Shown: positions 42,302 through 50,111 of the stretch, one piece after another
Layout of the letters: each line of letters begins with the position of its first letter
Position numbering within the stretch: position 1 is the stretch's first letter
NCBI GenBank assembly: GCA_020692325.1
Contig: JAIMKR010000003.1
Span: 176,556 to 240,555, forward strand
Length of the DNA stretch: 64,000 nucleotides
Direction of reading: 5' to 3'
From: Desulfocurvus sp.
Lineage (GTDB): Bacteria > Desulfobacterota > Desulfovibrionia > Desulfovibrionales > Desulfovibrionaceae
Made by a program: the position numbers and the translations under genes
The notes under the pieces: generated by a model
Database searches by the model: none
Told to the model about the DNA's origin: nothing
What the model saw: only the letters and a program-made list of their open reading frames with translations

Positions 42302-44068
42302 ATGTTGATTCGCATAGGTTGGGCGAACTTTATGAAATTCCGCGGACACGCGGCGGGGGTCCACGCCGCCGGGCGTTTCGCGACAAGTGCGGGGCAAGCC
42401 ATGATTCTGCAGGATTCCCGTTTTCTCAACCTGCTGCGCCGGCAGGCCGGCCCCGAAGGCAGAAAGCTCGCGCTCGCCTGCCTGGGCGCGGGCGTCACCC
42501 AGGGGCTCACGGTCTTCAGCGTGCTCTCGGGCATCGACGAACTCTCCGGCGACGGCGTGGAATTCCACACCTTCCTGCTCTTTCTGCTGTGCCTGTACGC
42601 CTTCTACCGGTTGTTCCACTACATCACGGAGCGTGCGGCCACGCTGGCTCTGAGCGGTGTCATGGACATGCGCATCCGCCTGGCCGCCAAGCTGCGCGGC
42701 GTGCCCATGGAGCACTTCGGCCGCATGCGCGCCGAGCGCATCCAGACCCTGCTGCTCGATGGGCAGGAGATGGTGGTGGAGGCCGCGCGGATGCTCATGG
42801 CCGCCGTGGCCAACTCCATCATGATGGTGGTGGCCGTGGGGCGCATGTTCGTCACCACCTTTTCCGGGGCCTGCGTCGTGCTGCTCATCATGGCCGCGGG
42901 CCTGGCCATTTTTTTGTGGATCGTGCACAGCGTCAACGACCTCATGCAGCCCGCCCGGCGGGCCGAGATGGACTTCTCCGCGGACCTGGGCGACCTGCAG
43001 GGGGGCTTCCAGCACCTCAAGCTGCACCTGGGCAAGACGGTCGACCTGTTCCAGCGCTGGCTGCTGCCGGGGCTGAAGCGCGCCTTCGAAGCCCGCAACG
43101 CCACGGAAAAGCGCCACGCCCTGGGCATCTCGTTCTTCGCGGTGTTCACCCTGCTCACCCTGGGGGTGATGCTGTTCTGCATGCCGCGTCTGCTCTCGCT
43201 GGACGCCAAGTCCGTCACCACGCTGCTGGTGCTGGTCATGTTCTGTCTGAGCCCCATGATGAGTCTGGTGAGCTTCATGCCCATGATGGGCAAGGTGGAG
43301 GTGGGGCTGGGCGACCTGGAGGCCCTGGAGCGCGAGCTGGACGAGGCCATGGAGCCCTGCGAGGCCGGGCGCGTGGCCGCTCAGTGGGATGCGCCGGATC
43401 TCACTCCGCCCCCCTTCGAAAGTCTCCGCCTGCGCGACGCGCGCTTCGAATACCACGACGAATCCGGGGGGCCGGTCTTTTCCATCACGGTGTCGGAATT
43501 CGAACTCAAACGCGGCGAAATCGTGTTCCTGTGCGGCGGCAACGGCGCGGGGAAAACCACCTTCATGCGGATGCTGTGCGGCCTGTACGCCGCCCAATCC
43601 GGCGAGTTCACGGTCAACGGCGCGCCCCTGGCGGACTTCGGTCTGGAAGCCTACCGCAACCTGTTCTCCATCGTCCCCTCGGACTTCCACCTGTTCCGCC
43701 GCGCGCTGGGCCTGCGTGGCTCCCCTGAGCGCGCCAGCGAATTGCTCGGCCTCATGCGGCTCACGGGCAAGGTGGAGATACTGGCAGACGGCTCCTTCTC
43801 CACGCGCAACCTCTCCGCCGGGCAGCGCAAGCGCTTGGCGCTGGCCTGCGCCCTGCTGGAGGACCGGAGCGTCTGCCTGTTCGACGAGGTCGCCGCGGAC
43901 TTCGACCCCGAATTCCGGCGCTACTTCTACGAGGAAATGCTGCCCATGCTGCGCGATCAGGGCAAGACCATCCTCGCCGTCTCGCACGACGACCGGTACT
44001 TCGCCTGCGCCGACAGGGTACTGCACATGGCCGACGGGACCTTCACCCCCGTGGGTTCCAACGCCTGA
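42302..44068 (+). CDS. Cyclic-peptide-type ABC exporter (SyrD/PvdE family)
   Basis: The product is 588 aa or shorter: in-frame ATGs at 42302, 42332 and 42401 all lack a strong ribosome-binding site. An N-terminal membrane domain of about six helices is fused to an ATPase with Walker A (LCGGNGAGKTTFMR), the signature NLSAGQRKRLALA, Walker B (VCLFDEVAADFDPEF) and the H-loop His (AVSHDD). Half-size fused exporters of this family move lipopeptides or siderophore precursors out of the cytoplasm. The position 29 bases after the terminal NRPS makes the peptide product the likely cargo. Confidence 0.9.
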   Translation: MLIRIGWANFMKFRGHAAGVHAAGRFATSAGQAMILQDSRFLNLLRRQAGPEGRKLALACLGAGVTQGLTVFSVLSGIDELSGDGVEFHTFLLFLLCLYAFYRLFHYITERAATLALSGVMDMRIRLAAKLRGVPMEHFGRMRAERIQTLLLDGQEMVVEAARMLMAAVANSIMMVVAVGRMFVTTFSGACVVLLIMAAGLAIFLWIVHSVNDLMQPARRAEMDFSADLGDLQGGFQHLKLHLGKTVDLFQRWLLPGLKRAFEARNATEKRHALGISFFAVFTLLTLGVMLFCMPRLLSLDAKSVTTLLVLVMFCLSPMMSLVSFMPMMGKVEVGLGDLEALERELDEAMEPCEAGRVAAQWDAPDLTPPPFESLRLRDARFEYHDESGGPVFSITVSEFELKRGEIVFLCGGNGAGKTTFMRMLCGLYAAQSGEFTVNGAPLADFGLEAYRNLFSIVPSDFHLFRRALGLRGSPERASELLGLMRLTGKVEILADGSFSTRNLSAGQRKRLALACALLEDRSVCLFDEVAADFDPEFRRYFYEEMLPMLRDQGKTILAVSHDDRYFACADRVLHMADGTFTPVGSNA

Positions 44069-44149
44069 ACCGAAAGGATTTCCCCACCCCCCTGGGACCC
44101 CAAAATAACGTGCACCGACGCGCGTCAAAAGCGCATCAGGAGGGATGAC

Positions 44150-45298
44150 ATGCTCAATGTGAAACGGCGCCTTCCGTTATATCTTTGCCTCATTCTGCTG
44201 GTGTGCGCGCAAACGGCTTTCGCGGCCGCCGCCGAATCCCCGGGCGGCTCGGGGGCCGACGCCGGCAAGCTCGCCCGCCAGATGGACGAGATCCTGCATC
44301 GGACGAACACCCCGGGCATGGTGGTGGCGGTGCTCTCGCCGGACATGGCGCGGCCGCTGGTGGTGGCGCGCGGCCTGGCCGACGTGGAGAACGCAGCCCC
44401 CCTGCGGCCGGACGCCATCTTCCGCTACGGCTCCGTGACCAAGGTGTTCACCGCCCTGCGCATTGAACACTGCATCCGGGCGGGCAAGCTTTCGCCGGAC
44501 ACGAACGTCCGCCACTACTTTCCCAAGCTCGGGGGCAACGCGCCCATCACCGTGCGCCAACTGCTGACGCACACCTCCGGCCTGCCGGAGCTGCTGGCCC
44601 AACCGGAGGTGCTGGCCAACCCGGCCAAGCGCTGGACAAAGGCCGAAATGCTCGGCGCCATCAACGGCAAGCCGCCGCTCTTCGCGCCGGGGACGAAACA
44701 GCGCTACAACAACACCGGCTACTTCCTTCTTGGTCTGCTGCTGGACAAGCTCGACGCGACGGAGGAGGTCTGGCTGGCGCGTGAGCGCGAGGCGCTGAAC
44801 ATGCCCTCCCTGCGCATCGCCGACGACGAGGCCGTTGTGCCGCGCATGGCCCAGGGTTACTCGCTCGGTGCGAACAAGGAACTGCGCCGGCCCATGCTCT
44901 TCAGCACCTCGCTGGCCTATGGCGCGGGCGACTTGGAGGGCGACGCGGCCGATCTGCTGCAACTGACGCGGCTGCTCGGCCAGAGCGGTCTGCGGCCGGA
45001 AAATCCGGAACCGCTGCGCCTGCCCGACGGATCCGCCGCGGTGAAGCAGAAAAACGCCGCCGGCCAGCATTATGGTTGGAGCCTGCTGGGCTCGGTGAGC
45101 CTGTTCGACCTGGGCGGTGGCCGCGCCTATGTGGGCAAGTCGGGGTTGTTCCCCGGCTACACCGCACAATATTTTTACGACCCGCAAACGAAGACCTCCG
45201 TGGTGCTGCTGATAAATCAGGAGAAAGCCAGTGATGAGATCATCAAACTCGGCTTCCACCTACTGGACGAACGACGGGCGGCCGCGACCGGCCGGTGA
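44150..45298 (+). CDS. Secreted serine hydrolase, beta-lactamase/S12 family
   Basis: The 382-aa protein starts behind a strong AGGAGGG. It has a signal peptide (MLNVKRRLPLYLCLILLVCA, cleavage after AFA). Penicillin-binding motifs are present: SVTK (nucleophile Ser plus Lys), YNN (YxN) and a KSG at GKSGLFPGY. It lacks C-terminal membrane helices. S12 members include D-aminopeptidases, esterases and the periplasmic prodrug peptidases of some NRPS-PKS clusters (ClbP, XcnG, ZmaM). Lying directly after the exporter, it could mature or detoxify the product outside the cytoplasm. That role is an inference; ClbP-type enzymes normally have membrane anchors. Confidence 0.88.
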   Translation: MLNVKRRLPLYLCLILLVCAQTAFAAAAESPGGSGADAGKLARQMDEILHRTNTPGMVVAVLSPDMARPLVVARGLADVENAAPLRPDAIFRYGSVTKVFTALRIEHCIRAGKLSPDTNVRHYFPKLGGNAPITVRQLLTHTSGLPELLAQPEVLANPAKRWTKAEMLGAINGKPPLFAPGTKQRYNNTGYFLLGLLLDKLDATEEVWLAREREALNMPSLRIADDEAVVPRMAQGYSLGANKELRRPMLFSTSLAYGAGDLEGDAADLLQLTRLLGQSGLRPENPEPLRLPDGSAAVKQKNAAGQHYGWSLLGSVSLFDLGGGRAYVGKSGLFPGYTAQYFYDPQTKTSVVLLINQEKASDEIIKLGFHLLDERRAAATGR

Positions 45299-45413
45299 GG
45301 GCGCTGGAGCGCTTGACGCCGCGACGTTAAGCACGTAACCAAATGGATATTGCGGTATTAACAGTCGATTATATTTTCTGAAAATCGCAGTCCATAATCC
45401 TTGAGGAGGGACA

Positions 45414-46013
45414 ATGAACGCCATCGAAGAAACCGCCCAGGACACTCAGGCCGGCAATTCCACGGCTCCCGAGCAAAGCGTGCCCGTCATTCCCAAGGCC
45501 GAGATTGACGCGATCATCCGCAAGCGGGTCTATGGCGCCATGGCCCTCGGATTGGCCCCCGTGGCCGTGCTCGATCTCGTCGGTCTGTTCGGCATTGAGG
45601 TCGAGCTGGTCAACGCCCTGGCCGAGAAATACGGCGTGCCTTTCAGTAAGAACAGGGCCAAGAGCCTCATCGGCTCGCTTCTGGGCAGCGCCCTGCCCGT
45701 TGCCGTGGCCCCGGCCGTCTTCAGCCTGCTCAAGGCCATTCCCCTCATCGGCATGACGGCCGGCGCGGCCACCATGACCATCATGGGCGGCGCCTCCACC
45801 TACGCCATCGGACGCGTGTTCAACCGCCACTTCGCCTCCGGCGGCACCATGCTCGACATGGAGACGGGCAAGTTCAAGGAGAGCTTCCGCACCCACTACA
45901 ACGAGGGCAAGGAATACGTGAAGAACCTGCGCAAGAAGAAGCCCGCCGACGGTGAGACCGCTGAGGGCGAGGCAGCCGAGCCGGCGCAGGAATCCGCCGC
46001 CAGCGCCAACTAG
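45414..46013 (+). CDS. DUF697-like (YcjF-type) membrane protein
   Basis: The 199-aa protein starts after TTGAGGAGGGACA. A polar N-terminus is followed by AIIRKRVYGAMALGLAPVAV and LDLVGLFGIEVELVNALAEK, then YGVPFSKNRAKSLIGSLLGS and hydrophobic stretches (ALPVAVAPAVFSLLKAIPLI, GMTAGAATMTIMGGASTYAI), matching the DUF697 pattern. The C-terminal 40 residues are charged and low-complexity. Function is unknown. The 115 bases upstream are unusually AT-rich; a TTGACG at 45313-45318 could be a -35 box. It appears to open a four-gene rightward set of membrane or secreted proteins. Confidence 0.75.
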   Translation: MNAIEETAQDTQAGNSTAPEQSVPVIPKAEIDAIIRKRVYGAMALGLAPVAVLDLVGLFGIEVELVNALAEKYGVPFSKNRAKSLIGSLLGSALPVAVAPAVFSLLKAIPLIGMTAGAATMTIMGGASTYAIGRVFNRHFASGGTMLDMETGKFKESFRTHYNEGKEYVKNLRKKKPADGETAEGEAAEPAQESAASAN

Positions 46014-46044
46014 CGGCAGGACGTCGCGCGTCGGGGCCGCTTTC

Positions 46045-46575
46045 TTGTTCGGGGACTTCCTTTCCGCTTCGTCGCGGCGCGGCAGGGCGGCACGTTTGTG
46101 CGGCCTGCTGCTCGGCCTGTGCTTGGCGGTCACGCTCTGCACGGCTGACGCCGGCGCATGGTCCTGGCCTTGGGAAAAGCGGCGGGCGCCGATGACCCCG
46201 CACATCGACGACGCGCTGAGAAGCTACTCGCAAGCGGGCAGGGTCACGCCGTCACGCCTGGGCGCGGAGGACTTCCGCGAAGTCGTGCGCAAACGGGTGC
46301 AGTGCTACGAGCAGATCACCACGCCGCTGGAGCGCAAGAAGCCCTGCAACATCACCTATGTGGAGTCGATCATTCACACCGCGCGGAAGCATATCCGTTC
46401 CGTGCCGGAGATGGGCCTGTTCGTCCGACACGTACAGTACTGCCCCATCATGTACAACATGTGCATCGGCGACATGAACCAACGGGACTACTGCGTGGAC
46501 TACGAACGCCGGTGTATCGACATGACCCTGGACAAATATTGGAGAGGGGCGCCTGAAAATGTCTCCCACGACTGA
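46045..46575 (+). CDS. Secreted six-cysteine protein of unknown function
   Basis: The frame is open from well inside the previous gene but has no ATG; TTG 46045 is chosen because it gives an Arg-rich n-region and a good signal peptide (LCGLLLGLCLAVTLCTADAG, cleavage near AGA/WSW). The mature part of about 140 residues contains six Cys (VQCYEQ, KPCNIT, QYCPIM, NMCIGD, DYCVDY, RRCIDM), suggesting three disulfides in the periplasm. I do not recognise the family. Its 3' end overlaps the SPFH gene by 17 bases, which implies coupled expression. Confidence 0.6.
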   Translation: MFGDFLSASSRRGRAARLCGLLLGLCLAVTLCTADAGAWSWPWEKRRAPMTPHIDDALRSYSQAGRVTPSRLGAEDFREVVRKRVQCYEQITTPLERKKPCNITYVESIIHTARKHIRSVPEMGLFVRHVQYCPIMYNMCIGDMNQRDYCVDYERRCIDMTLDKYWRGAPENVSHD

Positions 46576-47674
46576 GCCGCAGCCGGCCGCCACTTGGCGC
46601 AAACGCGTCGAGGGGTGGATCACCGCCAGACGCACCGGCCTTCTCGCCTATGTTCTCGGCCTGACGATACTCGTCGTGCTGCTCTGGCCCTATATCGTCG
46701 TCACCGTCCACTCCGGCGAGATCGGCGTGAAATACTCGCCGCTGTTCGGCGGCACGGTGATGGGCAAGACGTACTCCGAAGGCATGCACCTGCTCTTCCC
46801 CTGGGACACGATGTACATCTACGACACGCGCCTGCAGCATGAGGACATTGACATCGCCGTGCTCAGCCGCGGCGGCCTTTCCGTGGACATGAAGGTCTCC
46901 GTCTTCTTCGCGCCCATCGCCGAGCGTGTGGCCGAGCTGCACCACGACCTCGGCCCCGACTACAAGAAAATGCTCATACGACCCATCATGTCCTCGGCCA
47001 TCCGCAACACCGTGGGCGGCTACTGGCCCGAGGATCTGTACACCACAGCCCCCCTCAAGCTTCAGGACGAGCTCATGGTCCAGGCCGTGGAGCAGATGGC
47101 CCGCAAGCCCGTCATCATCGACAGCATAGTGGTGCGGGGCATGTCCCTGCCGGACAAGGTGAACCAGGCCATCGACCTCAAATTCTCCGCCGAACAGGAG
47201 TACCTGCGCTATAAGTACGTGCTGCTCAAGGCCGGTGAGCAGATGAAGGAAAGCTACATCCGCGCCGAAAGCATCAGGATGTTCCAGGACATCGTCAATG
47301 GCGGCATGACCGACGCCTACCTCCGCTGGGCCGGCATCGAGGCCACCAAGGAGTTGGCCGCCTCGTCCAATGCCAAGTTCGTCATCATGGGCGGGCGCGA
47401 CGGCCTGCCGGTGATACTGAACATGGACTCCCAGACCGGAGGCAGGGGCGGGAAAAGGCAAGGCGCGGCGCAGGGCGATCTCAAGATGTTCTCCAGCCAC
47501 GACTTCAGCAAGCCCGTTCCCAAGGACAAGGACGGTCTGCCCGACTGGCAGCACCTGAAGGGCCGCTACGACGACCTTCAGAGCGCCATCAAGAAATTCA
47601 CAAGGTTCGGGAAGGACGCTCAGAACGTGGATACCGGCGAAAGCAGGGCCCAGCAGGAACAGGAGGCGCAATGA
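46559..47674 (+). CDS. SPFH/band-7 (prohibitin-like) membrane protein
   Basis: The 371-aa protein has one N-terminal membrane helix (about residues 28-48, YVLGLTILVVLLWPYIVVTV) followed by a band-7 domain: HSGEIGVKYSPLFGG, EGMHLLFPWDTMYIYDTRLQ, SRGGLSVDMKVSVFFAP, and a helical part with LKFSAEQEYLRYKYVLLKAG. Such proteins form oligomeric rings that organise membrane microdomains or regulate proteases. The C-terminal 70 residues are polar. It overlaps the genes on both sides (17 bases upstream, ATGA downstream). Confidence 0.88.
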   Translation: MSPTTEPQPAATWRKRVEGWITARRTGLLAYVLGLTILVVLLWPYIVVTVHSGEIGVKYSPLFGGTVMGKTYSEGMHLLFPWDTMYIYDTRLQHEDIDIAVLSRGGLSVDMKVSVFFAPIAERVAELHHDLGPDYKKMLIRPIMSSAIRNTVGGYWPEDLYTTAPLKLQDELMVQAVEQMARKPVIIDSIVVRGMSLPDKVNQAIDLKFSAEQEYLRYKYVLLKAGEQMKESYIRAESIRMFQDIVNGGMTDAYLRWAGIEATKELAASSNAKFVIMGGRDGLPVILNMDSQTGGRGGKRQGAAQGDLKMFSSHDFSKPVPKDKDGLPDWQHLKGRYDDLQSAIKKFTRFGKDAQNVDTGESRAQQEQEAQ

Positions 47675-47901
47675 ACCCCATAATCTTTCTCATCGCCATT
47701 TTCTGCAGCCTTCTGATCGGCTTCTTCGGCCGTCGCAAGAAGCTTGGCTTCTGGGGATTCTTCTTCGCCAGCATGTTGCTGACCCCTGTCTTCGGGCTGC
47801 TGCTGCTCGTCATAGCGGCCCCGGCCAAGCAACCGGCCCAGCACCCCTCCACGCCTGCGGGGCAAGCCCCGGGCGGTCAGCCCAGCGAAACGCACAGCTA
47901 A
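47671..47901 (+). CDS. Small membrane protein
   Basis: This 76-aa protein overlaps the SPFH stop by 4 bases (ATGA). It has two hydrophobic segments (IIFLIAIFCSLLIGFFG; LGFWGFFFASMLLTPVFGLL) separated by RRKK, then a Pro/Gln-rich tail ending SETHS. The RRKK turn predicts both termini outside with the loop inside. Function is unknown, but its coupling suggests a partner of the SPFH protein. The last 35 bases of the gene are repeated, altered, at about 48270-48303. Confidence 0.7.
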   Translation: MNPIIFLIAIFCSLLIGFFGRRKKLGFWGFFFASMLLTPVFGLLLLVIAAPAKQPAQHPSTPAGQAPGGQPSETHS

Positions 47902-48485
47902 CCCCGCGCCCGCTCCTCAACGGAACGGAACACGCCGGCGAGCCGCCGCGTCAGCGGCTCTTGCGCACGTCCTCAAGACTGCGGTCGTGGGAAACGATGA
48001 CGTCCGCGCTCACGAGCACGTCGGGGGGCAGATCGCGCCCCATCATCCGAGCCGCCTTGAAATTGAGGGAAAGTCCCAGCAGGGGGTTGGGCGCACAGTA
48101 TAGCCTGCGCGCCCCGTCCTGAGTCTACGCCTGCGATCCGGCCGTCTACATCGCCCGCGCCGTCGAGTCCATGCCCCCTTTCCGAGCCGGCCGCAGGCCA
48201 TTCGGCCGCACATCCATCTGAGCCAGCGCGAACCAGCCGAGCCGTGAGACAGGCCATCCAAAGCTGCGGCCCGGGGGCGGTCAGACCAACAAAACGCACA
48301 ACTGACCCCGCGCCCGCGCCTCAACGGAACGGAACACGCCCGGCGAGCCGCCGCGTCAGCGGCTCTTGCGCACGTCCTCAAGACTGCGGTCGTGGGAAAC
48401 GATGACGTCCGCGCTCACGAGCACGTCGGGGGGCAGATCGCGCCCCATCATCCGTGCCGTTTTGAGATTGAGGGAAAGCCCCAGG
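47868..48485. repeat. Partial tandem duplication, two copies about 405 bp apart
   Basis: The block at about 47868-48080 recurs at about 48268-48485. Each copy contains the 3' end of the small membrane protein gene (GAAACGCACAGCTAACCCCG versus AAAACGCACAACTGACCCCG), a shared spacer (CTCAACGGAACGGAACACG), and the 3' end of the ABC binding-protein gene on the minus strand. The two TCA stop complements are at 47951 and 48356. About 110 bases of the coding part are almost identical. Bases 48116-48264 between the copies hold nothing recognisable. Confidence 0.85.
47951..48115 (-). pseudogene. Remnant C-terminus of a duplicated ABC binding-protein gene
   Basis: The minus strand encodes ARMMGRDLPPDVLVSADVIV then SHDRSLEDVRKSR and a stop, nearly identical to the last residues of the intact gene at 48356-49459. 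Upstream it decays: LGLSLNF and GLLPN-like residues can be traced to about 48115, after which similarity is lost. No start or body remains. Confidence 0.8.
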
Positions 48486-49459
48486 GCGTTGGGCACCACC
48501 ATCCCGAGCCTGCGCGGCGAAACGCCCTGGAAGATACTGATGAGCTGCGCCGCGTGGAACCGGCCAAGCGGCTTCAATTCGAAGTCGTACGCGCCCATGA
48601 GCGCGCCCAGCTGCACCATCGGCATGCCCGTGCGGGCGAATGTGGCCACCCGGTGCTCCCGCAGATAATTCAACAGCGGACGCGGGTCGCTCAGCGTCCA
48701 ATCGAAACACGGAATGTCCGGCAAGTACACCGCGTCCACCCCGTTGCTGATCAGCCACTCCAACCCCGCCTTGCATTCGCGCATGCTCGCGCCGCCCGGT
48801 AAGTGCGGGAACTCCACCAGGCGCGCGCCCTTCTCGCGCACCACATCACGCGCATCGTCGAGATTCGTATAGGTGCGCCCGGCCGCGGTGTCCTCGTACA
48901 AAACGCCAAGCCTACGGAATCCAACCACGGCATGGAACAGGCGCAGCATGTTCAACCCCTGGTTGGGCGCGATGGCCGTGGTCAGATTGTCCACGCCCGA
49001 GTCGGTCTCGCTCTTCACCACGCCCGCGCCGACTGGGTCGGACAGCGTCATGGCCACGATGGGATGACGGCCGTTGTTGTGGGCCAGGAGCGCCTGGGCG
49101 GCATCCGTGCCCATGGCGATGATCAGATCGATATCCTTGCGCGCCATGAGGTCCGCGGCCATGCGGTATGTGCCGGCCTTGCCCATGGCCGTCCACGAGC
49201 TGATCTCATGCGCGTTCGGCGGGAACACCACCCGATCGCCCCAGCCCTTTTCGGCCAGCCCCGCCTGCAGGGCCTTGAGCATCTTGTCATGCACCCAGTT
49301 GGTCCCGGCCTCCAGCACGGCCACGCGATACACCTTGGACTGAACCTCATGGGGCTTCCGGGCATGAGACTTGCGGCCGGCCGCCAAAGACGACGACGCC
49401 ATCGCCAGCAGCATGACGCAGCCAAGCGCCACCACGAGAAACCGCTTCCCTTTGCCCAT
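48356..49459 (-). CDS. ABC transporter substrate-binding protein (TrpX/DUF534 type)
   Basis: The 367-aa protein starts at ATG 49459 behind GGAGGG. It has a signal peptide (MGKGKRFLVVALGCVMLLAM, cleavage near LAA). The body YRVAVLEAGTNWVHDKMLKA, IDLIIAMGTDAAQALLAHN, HPIVAMTLSDPVGAGVV and RRLGVLYEDTAAGRTYTNLD matches the ABC-sub-bind family (PF04392), whose studied members bind tryptophan or tyrosine. No permease or ATPase gene is adjacent. Its 3' end is duplicated just downstream. Confidence 0.85.
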   Translation of the reverse strand: MGKGKRFLVVALGCVMLLAMASSSLAAGRKSHARKPHEVQSKVYRVAVLEAGTNWVHDKMLKALQAGLAEKGWGDRVVFPPNAHEISSWTAMGKAGTYRMAADLMARKDIDLIIAMGTDAAQALLAHNNGRHPIVAMTLSDPVGAGVVKSETDSGVDNLTTAIAPNQGLNMLRLFHAVVGFRRLGVLYEDTAAGRTYTNLDDARDVVREKGARLVEFPHLPGGASMRECKAGLEWLISNGVDAVYLPDIPCFDWTLSDPRPLLNYLREHRVATFARTGMPMVQLGALMGAYDFELKPLGRFHAAQLISIFQGVSPRRLGMVVPNALGLSLNLKTARMMGRDLPPDVLVSADVIVSHDRSLEDVRKSR

Positions 49460-49767
49460 GCTCGCCCTCCGCACGGCCGCTTTCGAACACAGCACCGCTT
49501 TTGCGTGTCCTATCAGCTTTATTGAACTTCCGCCATAGCCGGGCATCGCGCCTCCGCGCATCGCCTGGAAGACAAACCACAAAAGGCGAATCGGGGGGAA
49601 ACCTTTCCGCTGGAAAGGTTCTCCCCCCGTCCCCCCTTCCAAAGGCTTTTACCGGTGACACGGACAGCCCCCCGCTCCATCGCCTTACGAACAGCGTGGA
49701 CGATGGGCTTACAGGCTTTCCCTCCGACAAAATGGCATCCATCCCCCCACCGCCAGCGCCACTCCAT

Positions 49768-49803
49768 TGGGACTCGGCAGGGGTTCGGGGCAATGCCCCG
49801 ATC
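49768..49803 (+). repeat. Partial copy of the structured repeat (terminal hairpin only)
   Basis: CAGGGGTTCGGGGCAATGCC and the following CCGAT repeat the last part of the element at 49856-50047: the GGGGTTCGGGGC hairpin CGGGGC-AAT-GCCCCG. Further left, 49600-49660 has GAAACCTTTCCGCTGGAAAG and a C-run, a second repeat style common after Desulfovibrio genes. No gene was found in 49460-50111. Confidence 0.5.
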
Positions 49804-49855
49804 GCCCAACACCTTGAAACAGTGCTGCCGGCTTCAGGCTGCCATGTTCGCTTCA

Positions 49856-50047
49856 GGGTTCAAACGTCCCTGGTTTCACGTAACGGAATCCTTCAACGTG
49901 AAGGGACCAGCGCCCTCATCGACGCATTCGCCCACGCACCTGTCGTGGATGTTTTTTCGCCGGCTTCGCGGTGGAAAACATCCACGAATGAGGGATTCCA
50001 AAGGGCGTATGTCCTTTGGTGGGGTTCGGGGCAACGCCCCGATATTT
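49856..50047 (+). repeat. Structured interspersed intergenic repeat, copy 2
   Basis: This matches the minus strand of 11225-11430 from GGGTTCAA through CATCGACGCATTC, a long hairpin, ATTCCAAAGGGCGTATGTCC and TTCGGGGCAACGCCCCG. The long hairpin has perfect 13-bp arms (TCGTGGATGTTTT at 49943-49955, AAAACATCCACGA at 49975-49987) around CGCCGGCTTCGCG. The second hairpin is CCAAAGG (49998-50004) / CCTTTGG (50013-50019). The third is CGGGGC / GCCCCG at 50027-50041. Confidence 0.7.
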
Positions 50048-50111
50048 TCAGGGACAGCACCCCCCTGAACGGGGGAACCGATTCGATGTCCACGCCCCCC
50101 CCGTGGCGGAC

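Noticed and set aside
47973-48299. Minus-strand frame of 108 codons over the duplicated block
   Set aside because: It is out of frame with the recognisable remnant of the binding-protein gene and repeats a shadow frame of the intact copy.
49600-50110. Short open frames in the repeat-rich gap
   Set aside because: They coincide with repeated hairpin elements, lack ribosome-binding sites and give Arg/Pro-rich products.
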